Below, piece after piece: positions 8,031-13,171 of a stretch of DNA of 13,719 nucleotides. Origin of the DNA: Planctomycetales bacterium (lineage in GTDB: Bacteria; Planctomycetota; Phycisphaerae; SM23-33); assembly GCA_030631085.1 (NCBI GenBank), contig DAOVLV010000012.1, positions 1 to 13,719 on the forward strand, given 5' to 3'. Position 1 is the first letter of the stretch; each line of letters opens with the position of its first letter. Position numbers and translations under genes: made by a program. A model generated the notes under the pieces. The model did no database searches, was not told the origin of the DNA, and worked only from the letters and a program-made list of their open reading frames with translations.

Positions 8031-8798
8031 TCACATAATCGGACTTGCAGGTTTAATCGGTTCGACTGATTTTATCGGTACTAGTTCTATTAGCGTTATT
8101 CTGCGGTCGTCATCATCGTCATCGTCATCATCGTCACCGCCACCACCGCCACTTAAGTCAAGCACAGGTACGCCTTCGACAAAAGACACATATCCGGTTG
8201 CGTCGGCACGGAGGTGCGCTGTGTTTGTCAGTGTTATCTGCTGGGCGTCCTGTCCCACCGTTAGGCGTATCAGCACGAGTTGGGGTATCGGGAGGATGTC
8301 ATTTGTAACGACCTCGAAATTCGACACACCAACAGCCAATGTCCGCTGGGTGAGGTAGTTCGAATATGCCCCCTGGTTCAGCAGGTTCCGGACGTTGTCG
8401 GCGTCGGTTACCTCTGCCAGCGTTTGGGAGACGTTCAGCGATGGCGGCGCGGAGGGCGGGAAGACCACCTGTAATCGCTGGATCGTCTGATTGTCGTCGA
8501 GCCGGATAAGGATAAGTTCACTGATATTAATCTGCTCGTCGGCATTGTCGTCTCCGGTCCAGATAACCATCTCGTCATCGTCAGCGGCTGTAACAAGAGC
8601 GGCTTTGCGGACGTCGGAAGCGATGTTTCTCATGGCGTATCTTCCGGAAGATACTGCTTCGATCACGCTGTCGGTACTGGCTTGGGCGTTGGACAACGCG
8701 GAACTGACCGTTACCACCGTCATTCCGATCATCACCGTAATGGTTACTGCCATCAACAGTTCGACAAGCGTAAACGCCCTAATCGGTTTAGTGTTCAA
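8031..8798 (-). CDS. GspJ/PilW-like minor pseudopilin with poly-Asp run
   Basis: 255 residues from TTG 8798, chosen because GGGAGG lies 5 bases upstream. The frame opens at another TTG (8813) that would place the ribosome site inside the gene. The leader is 8 residues ending in Ala, followed by F-T-L-V-E-L-L with Glu at +5 and a hydrophobic helix. The SGRYAMRNIASDVRKA segment is the GspJ/PilW-type second helix. Near the C-terminus five Gly are followed by ten Asp (8106-8150), then a 24-residue tail rich in Ile, Pro and Lys that differs from the rest. The aspartates use mixed GAC/GAT codons, so slippage is restrained. The gene starts a few bases after the stop of the GspI-like gene. Confidence 0.85.
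   Translation of the reverse strand: MNTKPIRAFTLVELLMAVTITVMIGMTVVTVSSALSNAQASTDSVIEAVSSGRYAMRNIASDVRKAALVTAADDDEMVIWTGDDNADEQINISELILIRLDDNQTIQRLQVVFPPSAPPSLNVSQTLAEVTDADNVRNLLNQGAYSNYLTQRTLAVGVSNFEVVTNDILPIPQLVLIRLTVGQDAQQITLTNTAHLRADATGYVSFVEGVPVLDLSGGGGGDDDDDDDDDDRRITLIELVPIKSVEPIKPASPIM
8106..8150 (-). repeat. Low-complexity Gly5-Asp10 coding tract
   Basis: Fifteen codons encode five glycines then ten aspartates inside the GspJ-like gene. Codons alternate between GAC and GAT and between GGC and GGT, so at DNA level this is an imperfect triplet repeat. Confidence 0.9.
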
Positions 8799-8809
8799 GT
8801 GTACCTCCC

Positions 8810-9307
8810 TCAATCATCGTCGCCTCCGCCTTCGCTAACAGCGTTGGCGTACACCAGTCTGGAAAGACTCACCAGTGCATCACCGTGGTAGCGGATATTA
8901 ACGGTAACGCGAAGGAATGTCGGCTCTTCGGACTGGTCCTGACCCGCTATATAGACGCTTGCAACCGTTACGTTACGCGTCAATGCCGTCGAAGCCGGAT
9001 CGCCCGTCGCAACACCGTCGAATCCCGCTATGCTCCCCTCGGCCTCGGAATATCCGTCATAGTCGTCCATGTCGTCCCAGTTGCTTCTGCCCGTTTCGCC
9101 GGCATCGGAACCGTCGGGGTCGTGAAAAGGTTTGGCGAGAATTTCTTCCATCAGGTCCTGGGCGAGGTTGATAGCGAGAGTTGAGCGGGCGTTCTGGACG
9201 GTATTGGCAGCACCGGCAGTGAATGGCATGACAACCGCCCCGACCACCATCGCAAGTACGACAGAGGCCAACAGGGCTTCAATTAATGTGAAACCGCTAT
9301 TAGACAT
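8810..9307 (-). CDS. GspI/PilV-like minor pseudopilin
   Basis: 165 residues with a five-residue leader (MSNSG), cleavage expected after Gly5, mature start F-T-L-I-E with Glu at +5, then the hydrophobic helix ALLASVVLAMVVGAVV. The next helix (NARSTLAINLAQDLMEEILAKPF) is the usual GspI/PilV pattern, in which LAQ-L-EEI-A-PF recurs in this family. A negatively charged loop (DDMDDYDGYSEAEG) and a beta-rich end follow. The last residues are S-E-G-G-G-D-D-D, a short version of the Gly-then-Asp tract in the neighbouring GspJ-like protein. The ribosome site is weak (GGGG about 8 bases upstream). It follows the major pseudopilin after a 123-base gap containing a strong hairpin. Confidence 0.87.
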   Translation of the reverse strand: MSNSGFTLIEALLASVVLAMVVGAVVMPFTAGAANTVQNARSTLAINLAQDLMEEILAKPFHDPDGSDAGETGRSNWDDMDDYDGYSEAEGSIAGFDGVATGDPASTALTRNVTVASVYIAGQDQSEEPTFLRVTVNIRYHGDALVSLSRLVYANAVSEGGGDDD

Positions 9308-9349
9308 CGTAATGACCCCGTGTTAGTCCGGCCGGTCCGGTACTAATTA

Positions 9350-9393
9350 CAGAGGCGTCCAGCGGCGAGGAGTACACGCCGCTGGAGCCTCTG
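9350..9393 (-). other. Strong hairpin after the major pseudopilin gene
   Basis: A 17-bp stem pairs CAGAGGC plus TCCAGCGGCG with their complement, with one bulged base (9357) and a 9-base loop. It lies between the stop of the major pseudopilin gene and the next pseudopilin. On the minus strand only TAATTAG follows, with no U-run, so complete termination is not expected. Such intercistronic hairpins commonly protect an upstream cistron from 3' decay or act as partial terminators, so the fibre subunit is made in excess over minor subunits. This role is inferred. Confidence 0.75.
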
Positions 9394-9430
9394 AACCATA
9401 TTCCGAAAACAACACACCAAACCGTGTGAA

Positions 9431-9880
9431 TTAATAGGTATCGTGATCGACACCACCGGTGGCGTCGTCGTCGTCCGCGTTAATCTGGCCGGAAGTGCTG
9501 TTGAAATCCCAACCGGCGTTGTCGTCGCCCACAGTACCGTCAATATTAACCGTGTTCAGGTTGTTGAACTGATTCGTCGGTATCTTCTGGAGGTAAGGTC
9601 CATAGGCGTCGCCTGCTACCCAGACGTCGCCGTCAAGCTCGGTCTGGCCCGTCATGGCCTGAATGAAAGTGGCCCCACCGGCGCCGGGCAGCGCGTCCAG
9701 ATGCTGAATCTTGTAAAGTTCGATCTGACTGCGGAACGTCTGCAAGTCCGATTTCAGAGCGGAATTACGGGCATCGTTCGATGCTTCCGTGAACTGCGGA
9801 ATCACGATCGCTGCCAGAATTCCAAGGATAATCACGACAATCAAAATTTCGACCAATGTAAAACCTGTTGTACGACCCAT
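9431..9880 (-). CDS. Major pseudopilin/pilin (GspG/PilA-like)
   Basis: 149 residues from ATG 9880, preceded by TGGAGG at about 7 bases; the frame is open for 67 more codons upstream, but that stretch is leader sequence with no coding character. The leader is MGRTTG with cleavage after Gly6, then F-T-L-V-E (Glu at +5) and the textbook helix ILIVVIILGILAAIVIPQF. The second helix (ARNSALKSDLQTFRSQIELYKIQH) is of GspG type, and the C-terminal domain has DAYGPYLQKIPTN and GWDFNSTSGQINA segments, typical of GspG-like fibre subunits. It ends with an acidic stretch (A-D-D-D-D-A then D-H-D), plausible as a calcium site as in GspG, though unproven. It is the first gene of the operon and the one directly behind the riboswitch leader, which fits its being the main fibre subunit. 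Confidence 0.92.
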   Translation of the reverse strand: MGRTTGFTLVEILIVVIILGILAAIVIPQFTEASNDARNSALKSDLQTFRSQIELYKIQHLDALPGAGGATFIQAMTGQTELDGDVWVAGDAYGPYLQKIPTNQFNNLNTVNIDGTVGDDNAGWDFNSTSGQINADDDDATGGVDHDTY

Positions 9881-10137
9881 AGTTACACCTCCACTTTTCA
9901 AGTTACCAAATCCCATAAAATGACTTCCCAAAACATCACGCACGCTGATTACCGTCCTGCTCGCCTTCCTCCCTTCTGTCTGTTCAAAGGACCACACCTC
10001 ACCAGAACCTCTCTGAACCTTTCTCGTATCGACTGCGCCGTAACGCGCCTTAACTAAAATGCAGACTTTTCGGGAAAACATTTGGCGACTGAAGGGGGCA
10101 GGAAAACTTTTCCCACGGTTGAACCGCGCACCGATGC
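9881..10137 (-). other. Long untranslated leader between riboswitch and major pseudopilin
   Basis: About 257 bases with no convincing gene. The short frames here have no ribosome sites and no recognisable product. On the minus strand it contains small inverted repeats, including CGG/CCG near 10115-10130 and GGAAAA-G-TTTTCC near 10101-10115, and a purine-rich stretch towards the pseudopilin ribosome site. It may hold additional expression-platform structure for the riboswitch. Otherwise I see nothing in it. Confidence 0.6.
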
Positions 10138-10170
10138 AAAAAAGTGGGCGATAGGTCCCTTCGGTAGCCC
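10138..10170 (-). terminator. Possible riboswitch-controlled terminator
   Basis: On the minus strand GGGC (10170-10167) can pair with GCCC (10149-10146), helped by a few inner pairs, and a run of six T follows at 10143-10138. The 5' half of the stem lies inside the conserved 3' part of the riboswitch aptamer (CCGGGCTACC), so ligand binding and this stem would exclude each other. That would make it an ON switch for c-di-GMP. The stem is short and imperfect, so confidence is low. Confidence 0.35.
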
Positions 10171-10265
10171 GGCCAACCCGACAGATCTACATTGAAAGAT
10201 CTTTCAGGCCCCGTAACTTTGCGCCCCGTCAGGAACACTCCCGACAGGTTGCCTTTTCGGGGACA
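10157..10265 (-). ncRNA. Cyclic-di-GMP class I (GEMM-I) riboswitch aptamer
   Basis: Read on the minus strand, the conserved GEMM-I blocks appear in order. GAAAAGGCAACC (10258-10247) matches the AAAAGGCAAACC block, one A short. A 10-bp hairpin follows (CCTGTCGGGA, loop GTGT, TCCTGACGGG; 10248-10225). Next GGGGCGCAAAG (10227-10217) matches GGGACGCAAAG, and TTACGGGGCCT (10216-10206) matches the CNACGGGYCU block. A variable hairpin around AGATC/GATCT comes next, and GGCCGGGCTACCGA (10174-10161) matches the GCCGGGUUGCCGA block. CCCCG at 10262-10258 pairs with CGGGG at 10213-10209, closing the first domain. The base equivalent to ligand-contact G20 appears to be G (10253), which favours c-di-GMP over cGAMP. 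The apical loop GTGT is not the usual GNRA tetraloop. It sits upstream of a pseudopilin operon, a known kind of target for c-di-GMP. Confidence 0.8.
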
Positions 10266-10366
10266 AACATGTCCAGCTGCCGCGACTTGCTGTTAATGCA
10301 AGCCACACAACATTTACACTCTAAAATACAAATCACCGACAAGCAAAAAACATTCGAAATCAATTA
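10266..10366. other. Presumed promoter region of the pseudopilin operon
   Basis: A/T-rich stretch between the repeat element and the riboswitch. The operon transcript must begin here if the aptamer is to be included. The best match I can see on the minus strand is TTGCTT (near 10341-10346) with a 17-base gap to TAGAGT, which is weak; no strong sigma70 box or clear sigma54 GG-GC pair stands out. Confidence 0.3.
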
Positions 10367-10547
10367 TCCATGCCTCGCTGAAGCGAGCACGCCAACAGAT
10401 AGGGACTTGGGACTAGGGACTTGGGACTAGGGACTTGGGATTAGGGACTTGGGATTAGGGAAAAACAGAAAAAACGGAACCTGAAACTGATAAACTGATT
10501 TACCAGTCAACCAGTCTGTTGGCATGCTCGCTTCAGCGAGGCATGGA
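10367..10547. repeat. 181-bp repeat element: inverted arms around a GGG array
   Basis: Two 31-base arms (10367-10397 and 10517-10547) are inverted copies with one mismatch. Each arm is itself nearly palindromic (CTCGCT, two bases, AGCGAG). Between them lie the GGG array (10401-10461), an A-rich spacer and short tandem 8-mers (AAACTGAT twice at 10484-10499; ACCAGTC(A/T) twice at 10502-10517). The right arm ends two bases from the birA stop codon. No transposase is present, so this is a small non-coding element, either MITE-like or a paired REP/BIME-like repeat. It may also end the birA transcript. Confidence 0.75.
10401..10461 (+). repeat. Heptanucleotide tandem array with nine GGG runs (G-quadruplex-prone)
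   Basis: Eight heptamers of the form GGGACTT / GGGACTA / GGGATTA plus a final GGGA, equal to four copies of a 14-base unit. Every GGG run is separated by exactly four bases, so on the plus strand any four consecutive runs meet the standard intramolecular G-quadruplex pattern. The third-from-last and last loops are ATTA rather than ACTA, showing slight divergence along the array. Confidence 0.92.
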
Positions 10548-10549
10548 TT

Positions 10550-11509
10550 TTACTCTACGATAGTGGATGTCGCCGCGGGGAAGTGAAGACGCTGACCATC
10601 GTCGTCTAAAACAACCAGCCCCTCCGATGGGCTGACATCAATGACTCGTCCGGTAAAACGATTCCCCGATGATTGTATGCGGATGCGACGATTAACCATC
10701 CCGCATCGGCTGCACCAGCGATCATGAAGTTCGCCGGTCAGACCGTCTCGCAAAGCCGAAATCCACCAGTCCATCCTGCCCAGCACCGCGCGAAGAATCT
10801 CTATCCGCTCCAGAGATGAAATACCGCCGAGTTCCTTCGCCAGGCATGTCGCCCGGCGGGATAATTTCTCTGCCGGCGGCGAGGAAAAAACATTTATTCC
10901 GAACCCGATTACGACCTCTTTTCCGCGAACCTCCACCAGAACGCCCGCCAGTTTCGACTCGCCGATAACCACGTCGTTAGGCCAATCCAGGGTCGATGTT
11001 ACACCGGTCGATTTTTCGATACCTTCGGCCACAGACACACCGGCTGCCAGCGTCAACGCCTCTTGAGGCAAATCGCTCGCCCGCCGATGTAAGAGCACGC
11101 TCGCCAGCACAGCCGAACCGGACGGACTGAACCATTTCCTTCCAAGCCGACCCCGACCCGCGCGCTGATATTCCGCCGTTACCACCAATGCCTGTCCAGC
11201 GGCTTGAGAGATTGACGAAAATGCTATGTCGTTTGTCGAATCAACCTCGTTGAAACAAAGAACATGCCTTCCGATATGCTCAACCGACAGGTTCCGCTCA
11301 ATCAGATGTGCATCCATAACCGTCGGACGCATCAGTCTGACGCCATGAGCCGGGCTGCGCTCAAACCGATGCCCGCGCCGAGCCAACTCCGCCAACGCCT
11401 CCTCAACCTTCGCATGGTCCGCATCCGTCGCCTGTGCAAGTTCCTCCAGCGCGAAAAAACCCCCTTCGCGGCCATAAAGCAATTCCAAAATTTGATCCGC
11501 AAGTTCCAT
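10550..11509 (-). CDS. birA: BirA bifunctional biotin-protein ligase
   Basis: 319 residues from ATG 11509, about the length of Escherichia coli BirA (321). It activates biotin with ATP and attaches it to the lysine of acetyl-CoA carboxylase-type carrier domains. A winged-helix DNA-binding domain lies at about 3-60 (FFALEELAQATDADHAKVEEAL as the helix-turn-helix, split by a turn). In the catalytic domain S-T-N is at 91-93, the biotinyl-AMP loop GRGRLGRKW at 118-126, WPND at 176-179 and KLAGVLVE at 186-193, with the SH3-like C-terminal domain at about 273-315. A longer frame runs to GTG 11554 but would extend into an inverted repeat. The ribosome site for ATG is poor, so the start is not certain. 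The gene follows nadC; the N-terminal domain suggests it also acts as a biotin-responsive repressor. Confidence 0.95.
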   Translation of the reverse strand: MELADQILELLYGREGGFFALEELAQATDADHAKVEEALAELARRGHRFERSPAHGVRLMRPTVMDAHLIERNLSVEHIGRHVLCFNEVDSTNDIAFSSISQAAGQALVVTAEYQRAGRGRLGRKWFSPSGSAVLASVLLHRRASDLPQEALTLAAGVSVAEGIEKSTGVTSTLDWPNDVVIGESKLAGVLVEVRGKEVVIGFGINVFSSPPAEKLSRRATCLAKELGGISSLERIEILRAVLGRMDWWISALRDGLTGELHDRWCSRCGMVNRRIRIQSSGNRFTGRVIDVSPSEGLVVLDDDGQRLHFPAATSTIVE

Positions 11510-11521
11510 AACGCCGGTAAT

Positions 11522-11610
11522 TGTAAGCTGGGACGGAGCAAAGCGGAGTCCCACCTGCTCTATTCGGAAGAAAAAAGGTGGGACTCCGCTTCGCTCCGTC
11601 CCAGCCTACA
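11522..11610. repeat. 89-bp near-perfect inverted repeat between nadC and birA
   Basis: Arms of 35 bases (11522-11556 and 11576-11610) match as inverted copies with two mismatches, around a 19-base A-rich centre (11557-11575). The core is GGGACGGAGC(A/G)AAGCGGAGTCCC. The right arm contains the TAG stop of nadC (11606-11608), and the left arm ends just before the birA start. No U-run follows either arm, so this is not a standard terminator. It looks like a small inserted palindromic element, possibly also slowing transcription between the two genes. Confidence 0.8.
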
Positions 11611-12493
11611 CGGTCGTTTCAATTTCCATCGCAATATCCACCGCTGCCGCCGAGTGCGTCAGCGCACCGATAGCGATCCGCTCGACACCGGTCCCGGCGG
11701 CGGCACGGACATTTTCAAGCGTTATCCCGCCCGAAGCCTCAAGTTCGATCCGCCCCTCCAGGCCCGCTTTGTTTCGCATCGCCACCGCCCCGTCCAACTG
11801 CTCCGGCGGCATGTTATCCAACAGAATCACATCGACATCCATCTTCAAAGCACCAGCCAACTGCTCAAGCGTATCGACCTCGACCTCGATAAACCCGTCC
11901 GGGCCAAGGGAATCTCGCAGGCCATCCAGTTTGCCCGCCAAGCCGGTCAATCCGTCAGCGCCCATCGCAGCCAGGTGGTTATCCTTGACCATAACGGCGT
12001 CATACAGGCCCATGCGATGATTGCGTGCGGCACCCGCGCGGACGGCGTATTTCTCCAACACCCGCCAGCCTGGGGTCGTCTTGCGTGTGTCGTAAATCTC
12101 TGCGCTTGTATCTGCGACCGCATCTACATACTTGCGCGTAGCCGTCGCTACGCCGCTGAGCCGCTGGAGAAAATTCAACGCGACACGTTCAGCCGACAGT
12201 ATCGCCCGCGTCGGACCGAACCACTCCGCCAAAACCGTCTCAGCCTCTACACGAACGCCCTCAGCCACCGACACCTTCGTCTGAATTGCTTTATCATAAT
12301 CGGCTGCGATTTGCGCCAGAAACGCCCCGCCACAAAAGACCAGCGGCTCCCGCGCGACAAAACGCCCCCGACATGTAATACCTCCCGGCAGGATTGCCGA
12401 CGTAACATCCCCGCCGGCGAAATCTTCAGCCTTGGCCATCTCCATCAGGCGACGGAGATTCTCGAATTCAGGTTGGTTCGGTTGAATTGGCAT
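11606..12493 (-). CDS. nadC: NadC, quinolinate phosphoribosyltransferase (carboxylating)
   Basis: 295 residues from ATG 12493; a TTG two codons upstream (12499) is less likely. The enzyme makes nicotinate mononucleotide from quinolinate and PRPP, releasing CO2 and diphosphate, in de novo NAD synthesis. Family hallmarks are all visible: AERVALNFLQRLSG at about 101-114, TRKTTPG at 136-142, A-A-R-N-H-R at 155-160, MVKDNH at 168-173, EVEV at 203-206, LDNM at 225-228 and EASGGI at 252-257. The length is normal. The preceding promoter predicts a very short mRNA leader with little room for a ribosome site, and none is obvious. The last codons and the stop lie inside the right arm of an inverted repeat, so the C-terminal V-stop may have been set by that element. 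birA is likely co-transcribed. Confidence 0.96.
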   Translation of the reverse strand: MPIQPNQPEFENLRRLMEMAKAEDFAGGDVTSAILPGGITCRGRFVAREPLVFCGGAFLAQIAADYDKAIQTKVSVAEGVRVEAETVLAEWFGPTRAILSAERVALNFLQRLSGVATATRKYVDAVADTSAEIYDTRKTTPGWRVLEKYAVRAGAARNHRMGLYDAVMVKDNHLAAMGADGLTGLAGKLDGLRDSLGPDGFIEVEVDTLEQLAGALKMDVDVILLDNMPPEQLDGAVAMRNKAGLEGRIELEASGGITLENVRAAAGTGVERIAIGALTHSAAAVDIAMEIETTV

Positions 12494-12516
12494 CGGCAAA
12501 TCTTATCTACCAGGAC

Positions 12517-12545
12517 ATTAGACTCCTCTGCGCCGATTCTGTCAA
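12517..12545 (-). promoter_or_regulatory. Sigma70-type promoter of nadC(-birA)
   Basis: On the minus strand TTGACA (12545-12540) and TCTAAT (12522-12517) are separated by exactly 17 bases. The predicted transcript would start near 12510, only about 17 bases before the nadC ATG. Confidence 0.7.
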
Positions 12546-12612
12546 TCCTGTCGGGGATTCGGGGGAAGGAAGTTCCTGATCAAACGGGATTGAAAATTAC
12601 CGGGCAAAGTCC

Positions 12613-12640
12613 TTGACAACGGCCCAATAGATGCCATAAT
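12613..12640 (+). promoter_or_regulatory. Sigma70-type promoter of rplM-rpsI
   Basis: TTGACA (12613-12618) and CATAAT (12635-12640) have a 16-base gap. Transcription would start near 12647, about 40 bases before the rplM start. It is divergent from the nadC promoter, with the two -35 boxes 67 bases apart. Confidence 0.7.
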
Positions 12641-12687
12641 ACGATGCTCTTTATTGTGGCAGGATTCTTGAGATAACGGAAAGACAG

Positions 12688-13116
12688 ATGAATACATACA
12701 TGGCAAAATCCGGCGAAGTGGCCGCCAAGTGGCTTGTGGTCGATGCCGAGGATAAAATTCTGGGGCGCCTGGCGACGAAAGTCGCCATGATCCTCATGGG
12801 CAAACACCGTCCGGAATACACACCGCATGTAGATACAGGCGATTTCGTGGTAATCATCAATGCCGAGAAAATCCGCATGACCGGAAAAAAATGGACGGAC
12901 AAACAATACGATTGGTACACCGGATACCCCGGCGGACACAAGTCCTACTCAGCAGAGGAGATGCTGGAAAAACATCCGCATAAAATCGTATTCGAAGCCA
13001 TAAGGCGAATGTTACCGAAAACCCGCCTGGGCAAAGAGATGCTGACGAAACTGAAAGTCTATGCCGGTCCCGAACATCCACATCAGGCCCAGCAGCCTGA
13101 GAAACTCGAACTGTAA
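12688..13116 (+). CDS. rplM: 50S ribosomal protein L13
   Basis: 142 residues, the normal bacterial length. It binds 23S rRNA early in large-subunit assembly. Landmarks are KWLVVDAEDKILGRLAT near 14-30, LMGKHRPEYTPHVDTGDFVVIINAEKI (split, near 36-62) with its V-D-T-G-D, GKKWTDKQYDWYTGYPGG, and IRRMLPKT followed by KVYAGPEHPHQAQQP. A weak GGAAAG precedes the ATG; a second in-frame ATG five codons later (MAKSGE) is possible. rpsI follows after 55 bases, the standard L13-S9 pair. Confidence 0.97.
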   Translation: MNTYMAKSGEVAAKWLVVDAEDKILGRLATKVAMILMGKHRPEYTPHVDTGDFVVIINAEKIRMTGKKWTDKQYDWYTGYPGGHKSYSAEEMLEKHPHKIVFEAIRRMLPKTRLGKEMLTKLKVYAGPEHPHQAQQPEKLEL

Positions 13117-13125
13117 ATGCGAATG

Positions 13126-13149
13126 GCGCGAATGAATACGAATTCGCGC
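13126..13149 (+). other. Small hairpin in the rplM-rpsI gap
   Basis: GCGCGAAT (13126-13133) pairs with ATTCGCGC (13142-13149) around an 8-base loop. There is no U-run, so it is more likely an mRNA stability or translation element than a terminator. The surrounding GCGAAT-like words are also repeated directly. Confidence 0.45.
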
Positions 13150-13171
13150 GAATAAGAAAAGGTACAGATTT

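Noticed and set aside
9881..10081. 67-codon N-terminal extension of the major pseudopilin
   Set aside because: A prepilin leader must be short and the internal ATG at 9880 has a strong ribosome site. The extension is leader RNA without coding character.
10050..10238. 62-codon minus-strand frame in the leader
   Set aside because: It crosses the riboswitch aptamer, has no ribosome site and resembles no protein.
10401..10461. CRISPR array
   Set aside because: The repeats are 7/14 bases, directly adjacent without spacers, and no cas gene is nearby.
11522..11610. Rho-independent terminator between nadC and birA
   Set aside because: The stem is long, but neither strand has a U-run after it. An inserted palindromic element explains it better.
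11264..12616. 450-codon open frame on the plus strand
   Set aside because: It lies opposite birA and nadC, both of which have unmistakable catalytic motifs. Its translation has no recognisable domain and is rich in Arg, His and Gln as expected for an antisense frame.
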